This document shows positions 1 to 7,463 of a stretch of DNA of 64,000 nucleotides, piece after piece. The position numbers and the translations under genes were made by a program. The stretch spans positions 4,649,501-4,713,500 of the forward strand of contig NZ_CP059997.1 of the NCBI RefSeq assembly GCF_018736145.1, written 5' to 3'. Numbering within the stretch: the stretch's first letter is position 1; each line of letters begins with the position of its first letter. Under the pieces are notes generated by a model. The model did no database searches. It had not been told where the DNA came from and worked only from the letters and a program-made list of their open reading frames with translations. The stretch is from Amycolatopsis sp. CA-230715 (GTDB taxonomy: Bacteria; Actinomycetota; Actinomycetes; Mycobacteriales; Pseudonocardiaceae).

Positions 1-749
1 GGCGTTTCGAGGAAGGGCGCGAGGAGGCGGAGAAGAAGGAGCAGGAAGTGCTGGCGCGCCTGCGAATGCTGCCGGACGGCGAGCGGAAAGCCGACGAAAC
101 CCAGCGGATGATCGACCGCCTGCGCACCTACGTCGGTTATCGGGAATACCCGAAGTACGGCATGATCAGCCGCTACTTCGTGTACAAGCGGGCTCTGTTG
201 GAAGAAGCCGAGCGGCTCGTCCGCGACGGTGTGCTCGATGACCGCGAGGACATTTTCTTCCTGCGGCTCCAGGAACTCCACGAGGTCGCGCGCACCGGGA
301 AGGCGGATCACGACCTGATCCGCGAACGCAAAGCTGCGTTCAAGACGTACGAAACCCTTACGCCACCCCGAGTGCTCACTTCGGACGGCGAAGCCCTTGT
401 CGGGTCGTACCGGCGAGAGGACGCGCCCGAGGGCGCGCTGCTCGGCCTCCCGGTCTCCACCGGAACCGTCGAAGGGCGCGCCAGGGTGGTCCTGGACATG
501 GCCGACGCCGATCTCGAAGCGGGCGACATCCTGGTCACCGCCTACACCGATCCGAGCTGGTCGCCCCTGTTCGTCACGGCGGCCGGGCTGGTGACGGAGG
601 TGGGCGGCCAGATGACCCACGGCGCGGTCGTCGCCCGCGAGTACGGCCTGCCCGCCGTCGTGGGGGTGCCGGACGCCACCCGCCTGGTCGAGGACGGGCA
701 GCGGATCCGGGTCGACGGCACCACCGGGTACGTGGAAATCCTGTCGTAG
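1..749 (+). CDS. rph: Rifampin phosphotransferase-like enzyme, C-terminal part (5' end outside window)
   Basis: The open frame runs in from the window edge (first codon at base 3) to a TAG at 747-749, so only about the last 249 residues are present. The C-terminal half is a PEP-utilising swivelling His domain: after a Gly-rich stretch comes GGQMTHGAVVAREYGLPAVV, whose His in MTHGA is the phospho-carrier of this family. The order (helical linker, then His domain at the C-terminus, ending GYVEIL) matches rifampin phosphotransferases, which use ATP to inactivate rifamycins by phosphorylation. A PEP synthase-like enzyme of another specificity cannot be excluded, because the ATP-grasp and substrate domains lie outside the window. 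Confidence 0.75.
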   Translation, partial: RFEEGREEAEKKEQEVLARLRMLPDGERKADETQRMIDRLRTYVGYREYPKYGMISRYFVYKRALLEEAERLVRDGVLDDREDIFFLRLQELHEVARTGKADHDLIRERKAAFKTYETLTPPRVLTSDGEALVGSYRREDAPEGALLGLPVSTGTVEGRARVVLDMADADLEAGDILVTAYTDPSWSPLFVTAAGLVTEVGGQMTHGAVVAREYGLPAVVGVPDATRLVEDGQRIRVDGTTGYVEILS

Positions 750-756
750 CCGCTCA

Positions 757-806
757 GTCCACAGTGGACAAGTATGCCCCTGTTCGCGTGCTGGTCCACT
801 GTGGAC
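757..806. terminator. Inverted-repeat pair built from two 13-bp palindromes
   Basis: GTCCACAGTGGAC (757-769) and GTCCACTGTGGAC (794-806) are exact reverse complements of each other, so a 13-bp stem with a 24-nt loop can form in the gap between two co-directional genes. Each copy is also almost self-palindromic. There is no T-run, so it could be a terminator, a protein-binding site or both. Variants of the same palindrome recur elsewhere in the window. Confidence 0.5.
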
Positions 807-837
807 GGCCATGGCGGAGTTCGCTAGGCTCGCGCGC

Positions 838-1221
838 ATGGTTTCGGTACTGCAGAACGTGGCGATCGACTGTGCGGACGCCTATGCGCTGGCCCAGTTC
901 TGGAGCGGGGTCACCGGCCGCCCGCTGCACCCGGACGACAAGCCGGGTGAGCGGGAGACCCAGGTGCTGCTGGCCGAGGGCCCGGTGCTGCATTTCAACC
1001 AGGTGCCCGAGGGCAAGGCGGTCAAGAACCGGATCCACCTGTGCCTGCGCCCCGAGACCTCGCGGGATCAGGAGGTGGAGCGGCTGCTGGGCCTCGGCGC
1101 CACCTTCGTCGCCGATCACCGGAACCCCGACGGGTCCGGCTGGGCGATCCTCGCCGACCCCGAGGGCAACGAATTCTGCGTGCTGCGCAGTGAATCCGAC
1201 CGGGCCGCCGCGCACTCGTGA
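838..1221 (+). CDS. VOC-family (glyoxalase/bleomycin-resistance-like) protein
   Basis: A 127-residue protein if translation starts at the ATG at 838 (MVSVLQNVAIDC); an upstream in-frame ATG at 811 overlaps the inverted repeat and is less likely. The pattern of a hydrophobic beta strand, AYALAQFWSGVTG, a central LCLRPE segment and the closing DPEGNEFCVL is typical of single-domain vicinal-oxygen-chelate proteins of the glyoxalase-like subgroup. Such proteins bind metal or small hydrophobic ligands and include resistance and ring-cleavage members; the substrate cannot be told here. It is convergent with the GNAT gene. Confidence 0.75.
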   Translation: MVSVLQNVAIDCADAYALAQFWSGVTGRPLHPDDKPGERETQVLLAEGPVLHFNQVPEGKAVKNRIHLCLRPETSRDQEVERLLGLGATFVADHRNPDGSGWAILADPEGNEFCVLRSESDRAAAHS

Positions 1222-1238
1222 CTCTCAGATCCTACGCG

Positions 1239-1274
1239 ACCGGCAACCGCGTCGGCCCGAACGCCGAGGGTGTC
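1239..1274 (-). pseudogene. Remnant of a P450 3' end (direct repeat of 1840-1873)
   Basis: This 36-bp stretch matches 1840-1873, the last codons of the P450 gene, at all but about three positions. On the minus strand it reads FGPTRLPVA then a stop, against FGPTRLPVTW in the intact P450. The two copies are direct repeats exactly 600 bp apart and flank the GNAT gene. I infer a former second P450 copy, or a duplication that brought the GNAT gene in. Confidence 0.5.
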
Positions 1275-1770
1275 ATGAGGCGCGCGGCAGCGCGAGCCAG
1301 TCCTGCCAGGTGATGTCGCGGCCCAGAAAACGGGGCTGCCGGAAGGGCCAGTCGGCGGCGATCCACCGCGGCACCAGCGCGTCGAGCGCGCGCTCCACCT
1401 CACCGCCGACGAACTCGTCCACCACCCACCACGCGACCTCGCCGTCGGCGCCGGTGCGCTCGGGCGGGTCGATGTAGACGCAGCCGATGATCGCCGTCTC
1501 CTCCTCGTCCAGCAGCGCGTAGTTGAACGACTGGTGCGCGGCTATCTCCTTCTCGTGCCGTAGCAAGTCGATGCGGTCCTCTTCATAGGTCATCGTCTCC
1601 TTGGGCCAAGCCCAGGCGGGACCGAAGATCTCCCACAAGCGTTTTCGGGAGCCCATCACGGCGGGGTAGTCGAGCGCGGTGTCCGCCTCCCGGATCGGCC
1701 GCAGGTGAAACGCGGTGTCAGGCACGGGGACGTGGACGGGGTGGACGAAGTCGTCCGGCAGCCAGCTCAT
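1273..1770 (-). CDS. GNAT-family N-acetyltransferase
   Basis: 165 residues. An N-terminal LRPIREADTALDYPAVM segment, a central ETAIIGCVYIDPP strand and GEVAWWVV fit the GCN5-related acetyltransferase fold (beta strands 2-5). The classical RxxGxG/A acetyl-CoA loop is not obvious (EFVGGEVERAL lies at that position), so it may be one of the degenerate actinobacterial GNATs. The acceptor is unknown. The gene sits between the P450 gene and a duplicated fragment of the P450 3' end, which suggests local rearrangement. Confidence 0.6.
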   Translation of the reverse strand: MSWLPDDFVHPVHVPVPDTAFHLRPIREADTALDYPAVMGSRKRLWEIFGPAWAWPKETMTYEEDRIDLLRHEKEIAAHQSFNYALLDEEETAIIGCVYIDPPERTGADGEVAWWVVDEFVGGEVERALDALVPRWIAADWPFRQPRFLGRDITWQDWLALPRAS

Positions 1771-1813
1771 GAGACCCGAGGCTACCGCCGGTCGGCGCGC
1801 ACTCGCGAAGCGT

Positions 1814-3043
1814 TTAAGGCCGGATCTCGTCCCACGTCACCGGCAGCCGCGTCGGCCCGAACACCGAGGTGTCCTTCCGGAACTCGATTTCTTCCAGCGG
1901 CCCCGCCAGCCGCAGCGACGGGACGCGGCGCGGCAGCGTGGCCAGCACCGCGGTCAGTTCGAGCCGCGCGATGTGCTGGCCGGGGCACTGGTGCGGGCCG
2001 TGGCCGAAGGCGAGATGCGGGCCGCGCGGCCGCGTGACGTCCAGCCGTTCCGGTTCGGTGAACCGCGCCGGGTCGTGGTTGGCCGACTGCGCCGCGGCCA
2101 CCACGTAATCACCCGCCGCGACCGGTGTTCCGGCGATCTCGGTGTCCACGGTCGCGACCCGGAGCATGCCGGACCCGATCGCGAGCAGCCGCAACGTCTC
2201 CTCGGCCGCGTTCGGCGCCAGCGCGGGATCGTCGCGCAGCGCCGCGAACTGCGCGGGATCGTTCAGCAGCGCCAGCACGCCGTAGGTGATGGCGCGGGCC
2301 GTCGTGTCGAACCCGGCGGCGAGCAGCGCCGCCGCGATCTTCGTCAGCTCGAGTTCGGTGAAGGGCTGCTCTGCTTGGCGCGCCTTCGCCGCCATCACGC
2401 TGATCACGTCCTCGCCAGGGTGCCGCATGCGCTCGACGACCAGGGTGCGCAGGTAACCGAACAGCGAAACCTGCACCGTGGCAAGGTCTTCGACCGCCGT
2501 CGTGCCGTCGAACAAGGTCTCCGCTAGGTTCGCGAACACGGATCGATCGGCTTCGGGGATGTCCAGCAGCTCGGCGATCACCGACGACGTCAGCGGGTTG
2601 GCGAACCGCGCGTGCAGATCGGCGGGGCCGGCGGTTTCGCCGGTCAGGTCGTCCAGCAGCTCGTCGACCCGCCGCTGGACCACCGGCCGGAACAGCTCGG
2701 TGCGCTTGACCGTGGTGACCGCGGGCCCCATGACCCGGCGGAAGCGCAGGTACTCCGCACCGTCCATCCGGTGGAAATCGCCCTCCTCGACCGGCGCGTC
2801 CGGCGGCTGGTTGGCGAGCAGGTGCCCGGCCATCCCGCTGCGCGAGCTGAACCGCGCCGGGTCGCCGAGCACTTCGCGGACGTCGTCGTACCGGGTGACC
2901 AGCCAGGCTTCGATCCCGGTCGGGCACAGCACCCGCGTCACCGGTGACCGGCGCCGCAACTCGGCCATTTCGGGCGAGGGCCCGAACGGGCAGGCCCGCT
3001 CGTCCGGCAGCGGCAGTGCGCGAATGTCGGAAGGGGAAGGCAA
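1814..3043 (-). CDS. Cytochrome P450
   Basis: 409 residues from a TTG start at 3043 with a GGAGAG ribosome-binding site; the frame is open further upstream, but that extension (WLPQWIAGKVGSG) is not P450-like. Visible hallmarks are the I-helix AGFDTTARAITYG, the K-helix EETLRL (ExxR), and the heme loop FGHGPHQCPGQHIARLE with the Cys thiolate ligand. Length and motifs match soluble actinobacterial class I P450s (CYP105/107-like), which take electrons from a ferredoxin and hydroxylate small molecules. No ferredoxin gene is adjacent. A degenerate copy of its 3' end lies 600 bp downstream. The substrate cannot be inferred. Confidence 0.9.
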   Translation of the reverse strand: MPSPSDIRALPLPDERACPFGPSPEMAELRRRSPVTRVLCPTGIEAWLVTRYDDVREVLGDPARFSSRSGMAGHLLANQPPDAPVEEGDFHRMDGAEYLRFRRVMGPAVTTVKRTELFRPVVQRRVDELLDDLTGETAGPADLHARFANPLTSSVIAELLDIPEADRSVFANLAETLFDGTTAVEDLATVQVSLFGYLRTLVVERMRHPGEDVISVMAAKARQAEQPFTELELTKIAAALLAAGFDTTARAITYGVLALLNDPAQFAALRDDPALAPNAAEETLRLLAIGSGMLRVATVDTEIAGTPVAAGDYVVAAAQSANHDPARFTEPERLDVTRPRGPHLAFGHGPHQCPGQHIARLELTAVLATLPRRVPSLRLAGPLEEIEFRKDTSVFGPTRLPVTWDEIRP

Positions 3044-3288
3044 AACGGCTCTCCTGTCCAGGTCGGCTCCGCTTCCCACCTTGCCCGCGATCCACTGTGG
3101 AAGCCAGGCCGACGCTCCGTAACCTGGCACTCCGCCACCAAGATTGGCCCAGGAGCGCAAACTTCCGTGAACCGCTGTTCAGTGGGACACCTGCGCTCGG
3201 CCACGTCCTTCCCCTCGTCCCGCTCATGCGAGCGGCGGCGGTCACGCCGTCGGACTTCTTCTGACGAGCGCCGGATTCCGGGAGGCGG

Positions 3289-3759
3289 TCAAGTACTCCT
3301 GACTGGGATTAAGGCTGGCGAAAATGTCCGGCGGGAGGGCCATACGGCGTCATCCTCTACCACGCTTGGCCGCGAGCCAGTCGCCAGAAACTCGTGCAGC
3401 CCGCGGCGCACGGTGGTCATCGGCACCTCAACGTCCGCCGATACCTCGGACACGGTGCCCATGTAGACATACTCGACCAACTCGTCAACGCTGGCATCGC
3501 CCTTCGTGCTTCCACCATGCTCATCGTGGTAGGTGATGAAGCCGAGCGTCTTGCCGAGTCCCACTTCGAGTACGGGATAACCGCTGATGCCCTTGATGCC
3601 CACCTGGATCATTTGGCCGAACCGGTTGCCCTTGGTCTCTTCCAGCACGCGATCGAGCAATTGGTCGAGCTCGGCCGCGGTATCCACCACGATCGGCGGA
3701 TCACCCGGGCCGAGGTCGTTCTCGGGTTCTTGGTCGTACCAAATTTCTAGCTCGACCAC
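3289..3759 (-). CDS. Imm1-family immunity protein
   Basis: 156 residues from a GTG at 3759 with ribosome-binding site GGGGAGGAAG. The features VDTAAELDQLLDRV, then GFITYHDEHGGSTKGD, and a C-terminal HEFLATGSRP are the pattern of Imm1 immunity proteins. These neutralise deaminase-type polymorphic toxins, including DddA-like enzymes. The start overlaps by 13 bases the end of a deaminase-like reading frame, the usual toxin-then-immunity order. The toxin is now only a fragment, so this looks like an orphan immunity gene that may still protect against relatives' toxins. Confidence 0.65.
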   Translation of the reverse strand: MVELEIWYDQEPENDLGPGDPPIVVDTAAELDQLLDRVLEETKGNRFGQMIQVGIKGISGYPVLEVGLGKTLGFITYHDEHGGSTKGDASVDELVEYVYMGTVSEVSADVEVPMTTVRRGLHEFLATGSRPSVVEDDAVWPSRRTFSPALIPVRST

Positions 3760-4138
3760 TTGCTTCCTCCCCGGAAGGTCTTGCGGTAGTTCGGCCCGTG
3801 CACGGGCGGTTGTTCAGCACCACGTCCGTGTGCTTGGTGCCTTGGTTCACCATGCGGGCGGCAAGCTTCATCTCCACATGATCGGTGACAGCTGGTCGTC
3901 TGCTCGGCGACAGCCCCGCGGCTTGCAGTTGATTCCAAGCTTCTTCGGCGTCGGCATCTCGTCCGCTGGTGAGCTGCCGCGTTTGGCCATCGACAGGATG
4001 CGACGCATATATGCTGACGTTGGCCAGGTCGCTGTCAGTTGCCCCAAATTCCGCATCCGCCCCGATCGTAAGAAGCCTGGCTGGAAAGAGATCCTCCGGC
4101 TCAAGGAAGAGTCGATCGTGAAGCGAAATCTGACACCC
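3747..4138 (-). pseudogene. Remnant of a DddA/SCP1.201-like deaminase toxin C-terminus
   Basis: On the minus strand, below a TAA at 4139-4141, an open frame reads VDGQTRQLTSGRDADAEEAW, then a helix, then TDHVEMKLAARMVNQG (His codon at 3880-3878) and TDVVLNNRPC (3814-3800). The HVE motif, about 20 residues, then NNxPC is the zinc-binding layout of SCP1.201/DddA-type cytidine deaminase toxins. Just after the Cys the frame is lost: a one-base shift leads to PNYRKTFRGGSKWSS and a TAG overlapping the immunity gene start. The second Cys and the LLP region expected in the family are missing. No start codon, N-terminal delivery domain or secretion signal is present. I infer a decayed toxin cassette. 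Confidence 0.5.
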
Positions 4139-4248
4139 TTATCGCGCATTCCGGTTCGTTATGGCGGAAGCGGAAACACGGCCCACCGGGACCGCGCGAG
4201 GGAGATCGCCGCCGACCGTCCCGAACCCCGCCGCGGTGCTCGCGGCGA

Positions 4249-5556
4249 TCACGAACTCCTGGTGGCGGCAAGGCAGCGGGCGAATTCCCTGGCCCGAGGC
4301 CGGGTCAGTCGCGACGCCGTGACGCGGAGACCCGGCGTCGCCGTGCTCCCCGGTGGCATGAACAGCGAGCCGTCCCGGACCGACCAGCCCGCTTCGCGCA
4401 GCGCGCCGACCGTGGCGGCCGGGCCTTCCGGTACCGGCACCCAGACGTTGAACCCGTCGGTGGGGAACGGGGTTTCGACGCCCGCTTCCGCCAGCTCGGC
4501 GCGGAGCGCGTCCACGCGGTCGGCGTAGCCGCGGCGCGCGCGGTCGAACACCGCGGCCGCATCGTCGGATTCGAGCAGTTCCGCCACGAGCTGCTGCAAC
4601 AGCCTGCTGACCCAGCTCGCGCCGGGGCGCAGCCGGGCGGCGAGCCGGTCCGCGGTGTCCACATCGGACGCCACGACGGCGACCCTGAGATCGGGGCCGA
4701 GGAACTTCGCCACCGAGCGCACGAGCGCCCAGCGCCGCGTCACCGGCGGCGTGGCCCGGTGGTAGGCGGTGCGGGAAACCGCGGAGAAGTGGTCGTCCTC
4801 GAGCACCAGCACCTGCGGGTGATCCGCCAGCACGGACCGGAGTTCCGCGGCCCGCTCCGCGGTCAGGCTGACCCCGGTGGGGCTGTGCGCGCGTGGCGTG
4901 AGGAGCACCGCCCGCGCGCCCGCGTCCAGCGCGGCGCGCAAGGCGGCCGGGTGCATGCCCTCGGTGTCGACCGGGACGGGTGCGGCCCGGAAACCGTTGA
5001 GCCGCACCGTACCCGCGCTCGCGTAGAAGCAGGGGTCCTCCACCGCGACGAGGTCGCCCCTGGTCAGATTGGCGACGAGCAGCCGCTCCACGGCGTCGAC
5101 CGCGCCGTGCGTCACCGACACCTCGAACGGGACGTCGAGCTGCGGCGCGCAGGAGGCACGCATCCAGCGCGCCAGGCGGGGTTCGACCGCTTCGCTGCCG
5201 TACATCCGCATCCGGTACCCGAGCCGGGACAGCGCCGCGTCGACATCGGGCAGCAGCGCCGGATCGGGGTTCCCGCTGGAGAGGTCCACCAGCCCGGCGT
5301 TCGCGGCCGCTTCGCCTGCCAGCGGGGAAGGGGAGGTGATCACCGTGCCGTGCCTGCCGCGGGTTTCGGCGACGCCCGCGGCGGCGAGCAGCCGGTAGGC
5401 CGCGGCGACGGTGTTGCGGTGCACTCCGAGTTCCGCGGCCAGCTCCCGGATCGGCGGAACCGGATCGCCTGGCCGGAGCCCGCCGGAACCGACCAGGTCG
5501 CGCACGCTCGCGGAGATCTCCCCCGCGGTCGTCCCCGTGATCGGCTGGTCCGGCAC
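4249..5556 (-). CDS. MocR-type regulator (GntR helix-turn-helix plus aminotransferase-like domain)
   Basis: 435 residues from GTG 5556. The N-terminus has a GntR winged helix (IRELAAELGVHRNTVAAAYR). The rest is a fold-type I aminotransferase-like domain with the PLP lysine in VRSVAKFLGPDLRV and the LTPRAHSPTG loop. MocR proteins sense PLP-linked or amino-acid metabolites and usually control a divergent gene, here the DapA-family gene 105 bases away. The minus-strand CATACTT at 5567-5561 could be a -10 box, giving a nearly leaderless mRNA and supporting GTG 5556. An upstream ATG at 5610 would run through the operator palindrome and is disfavoured. Confidence 0.85.
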   Translation of the reverse strand: MPDQPITGTTAGEISASVRDLVGSGGLRPGDPVPPIRELAAELGVHRNTVAAAYRLLAAAGVAETRGRHGTVITSPSPLAGEAAANAGLVDLSSGNPDPALLPDVDAALSRLGYRMRMYGSEAVEPRLARWMRASCAPQLDVPFEVSVTHGAVDAVERLLVANLTRGDLVAVEDPCFYASAGTVRLNGFRAAPVPVDTEGMHPAALRAALDAGARAVLLTPRAHSPTGVSLTAERAAELRSVLADHPQVLVLEDDHFSAVSRTAYHRATPPVTRRWALVRSVAKFLGPDLRVAVVASDVDTADRLAARLRPGASWVSRLLQQLVAELLESDDAAAVFDRARRGYADRVDALRAELAEAGVETPFPTDGFNVWVPVPEGPAATVGALREAGWSVRDGSLFMPPGSTATPGLRVTASRLTRPRAREFARCLAATRSS

Positions 5557-5566
5557 CGGCCAAGTA

Positions 5567-5618
5567 TGGCACGTGACATTGCCGCGCCCGCCCCGTACGG
5601 TGTTTGTCACGTGACAAA
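5567..5618. promoter_or_regulatory. Divergent operator: perfect 16-bp palindrome plus a second CACGTGACA site
   Basis: TTTGTCACGTGACAAA at 5603-5618 is a perfect palindrome. A related site, TGGCACGTGACATT, lies at 5567-5580; the two CACGTG centres are 38 bp apart. Both lie between the MocR regulator and the aldolase gene, so they are the likely regulator-binding sites. Two spaced sites fit the dimeric MocR architecture. Confidence 0.6.
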
Positions 5619-5660
5619 GTCAAGGAGTCGCGGGGGCGCCCGCGCGGAACAGGAGCACGG

Positions 5661-6569
5661 ATGACCGCCCTTTTCACCGGCCTCAGCGCGTTTCCGCTCA
5701 CCCCGGTCACCGAAGACGGGGTCGACGAGGAAGCGTTCACCGGACTGGTCGCCAGGTTGCATCAGTCCGAAGTGGACTCGATCGGCGCGCTCGGGTCGAC
5801 CGGCAGCTACGCCTACCTGTCCGTCGGCGAACGCGCGCGGGTGGCGGACTTGGCCGTGCGAGCCGCCGACGGCACCCCGGTGATCATCGGCATCGGGGCG
5901 CTGTCCACCGCGGATGTGCTGAGCAACGCCGAAAACGCCCAGAACGCGGGGGCGAGCGCGGTGCTGCTGCCGCCGATGTCGTACCAGCAGCTCACCGAAG
6001 ACGAGGTGTACCGCCTCTACGCGGAGGTCGCCGCCGAACTCTCCGTTCCGCTCTGCGTGTACGACAATCCCGGCACCACGCACTTTTCCTTCACCGAGGA
6101 ACTGCACGGCCGGATTGCCGAGCTGCCGAACGTGGCCGCGGTCAAGATCCCCGCGACCCCGGCGGAACCGCTGGCGGCGCGGGAACGCGTGCGGGCCCTT
6201 CGACAGCGGATTCCCGACCACGTCGCGATCGGCGTGAGCGGGGATTCCGCCGCGGCCGGCGGCCTGCTCGCGGGCTGCGACCTCTGGTTCAGCGTGCTGG
6301 CCGGGCTCTGGCCCGAACCGTGCCTCGCCATCGCGCGCGCCGCGCAGCGGGGCGACGCCACCGAAGCCCGCCGCCGCTCCGAACGGCTCACGCCGCTCTG
6401 GGACCTGTTCGCCCGCTACGGAAGTGTGCGCGTCGTCGCCACGATCGCGGAGCGCACCGGCCTCGCCCCGGCACCGAACCTGCCCCGCCCGCTGCGGTCA
6501 CTCACCGGCGAAGCGGCTACCCGGCTCGACGAGGCGCTCCGCGCTGTCGAGTACGCCGCGCCGCGGTGA
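5661..6569 (+). CDS. Dihydrodipicolinate synthase (DapA)-family aldolase/lyase
   Basis: 302 residues from ATG 5661, preceded by GGAGCACGG. The Schiff-base lysine is in VAAVKIPATP and the catalytic tyrosine in CVYDNPGTTH. The pyruvate-binding GTTGE-type loop is GSTGSYAYLS, with the usual Glu replaced, so this is probably not the housekeeping lysine-biosynthesis enzyme but a relative such as N-acetylneuraminate lyase, 4-hydroxy-2-oxoglutarate aldolase or KdgD-like. Its control by a MocR regulator suggests a catabolic role for an amino-acid- or sugar-acid-derived substrate. It is convergent with the BPL_N operon, and its 3' end overlaps a decayed minus-strand reading frame. Confidence 0.85.
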   Translation: MTALFTGLSAFPLTPVTEDGVDEEAFTGLVARLHQSEVDSIGALGSTGSYAYLSVGERARVADLAVRAADGTPVIIGIGALSTADVLSNAENAQNAGASAVLLPPMSYQQLTEDEVYRLYAEVAAELSVPLCVYDNPGTTHFSFTEELHGRIAELPNVAAVKIPATPAEPLAARERVRALRQRIPDHVAIGVSGDSAAAGGLLAGCDLWFSVLAGLWPEPCLAIARAAQRGDATEARRRSERLTPLWDLFARYGSVRVVATIAERTGLAPAPNLPRPLRSLTGEAATRLDEALRAVEYAAPR

Positions 6570-6688
6570 CGAGCCGGAAATACGGCACGAGGAAGAAATA
6601 GACCCGCCGCGACCGCCAGTCCGAGTGCGGCCGTGATCGTCCGCGGGCGCACCGGCCGACGGTAAGGGCGTCTTCCGGGGACGCTCAC
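6517..6688 (-). pseudogene. Possible frameshifted small membrane protein, coupled to the BPL_N gene
   Basis: A GTG at 6688 overlaps the BPL_N stop as GTGA. The frame begins RPRTITAALGLAVAAGLF; shifting by one base near 6600 gives VYFFLVPYFRLVTAARRTRQ and a stop at 6517. Joined, the two parts make a plausible helix-hairpin membrane protein, which is a common kind of operon partner. The remnant overlaps the aldolase 3' end. It may be a true pseudogene or a sequencing frameshift. Confidence 0.3.
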
Positions 6689-7449
6689 CGCCGCCCGGTG
6701 GTCGCGTCGATCAGCTCGTGGGCGAGGTCGAAGCGGACGCCGTCGGGATTGGTCAGCTCCTTTTCCTCGTACCAGGCGCTGTCCGCCTCCGGGTGCGGCC
6801 CGCTCACCCCGACCCTGCCCTTGCCGTACCGCGCGACGACGACAGCGGGCGCGCCGGTGTCGTAGGTGGCCAAAACGTCGGCGTCGGCGCCCTTGTCGAG
6901 CACGAACGCGGGGCCGTCCTGGAAGTACATGTGCCGCCGCTCGCCCCGCCAGTCCACCGCCACCACGGTGTCGCGCTCGTCGGGCACCGAAGAGCCAGGA
7001 GAGCCCGCGTACCCCTTGGTATCCCCCGGCAGCAGGTCGAAACCGGGCTCGCGCCCGGCCAGGTAGGCGCCGAAGCAGAGCCCGAGGTAGCTGCCGCCCT
7101 CACGGACCCAATCGCGGATCACCTCGGCGGAGCCGCTCAGTTGCCGCCAGGCGGATTCGAGGTCGGCCCCGCCACCGGGTTGGACATAAAGATCGGCCTC
7201 GGCCAGCGTCGCGGCCGTCAGATCGCCGGGGCCCACGAACCGGACCTCGAACGGCCGGGGTGCCTGGCGCAGCAGGGCAGCCACCGACGGCGCGCAGTCG
7301 GTGCAGCCCTGCGGTCCGTTGTAGACCAGTGCGACGGGATTTCGCTCGCCTGCCTCCGATCGGCCGCACCCGGCGGCCAGCAGGGCGGCGGCCGGGAGCA
7401 CGCCGAAGAGCAGCCTGCGCCGGTCCACAGTGGTCGGACGAGTGCCCAT
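6685..7449 (-). CDS. BPL_N-domain (glutamine-amidotransferase-like) lipoprotein
   Basis: 254 residues from ATG 7449 with a GGAGGAG ribosome-binding site. The N-terminus has a twin-arginine-like DRRRLLFG and a lipobox LAAGC, so it is probably exported and lipid-anchored. The body (LVYNGPQGCTDCAPSVAALL, YVQPGGG, GGSYLGLCFGAYLAG) matches BPL_N proteins, which share the class I amidotransferase fold; the Cys in LGLCFGA sits at the nucleophile elbow. The reaction of exported members is unknown. It follows the FAD monooxygenase by 14 bases in one operon. Confidence 0.8.
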   Translation of the reverse strand: MGTRPTTVDRRRLLFGVLPAAALLAAGCGRSEAGERNPVALVYNGPQGCTDCAPSVAALLRQAPRPFEVRFVGPGDLTAATLAEADLYVQPGGGADLESAWRQLSGSAEVIRDWVREGGSYLGLCFGAYLAGREPGFDLLPGDTKGYAGSPGSSVPDERDTVVAVDWRGERRHMYFQDGPAFVLDKGADADVLATYDTGAPAVVVARYGKGRVGVSGPHPEADSAWYEEKELTNPDGVRFDLAHELIDATTGRR

Positions 7450-7463
7450 AGTCTCCTCCAGGC

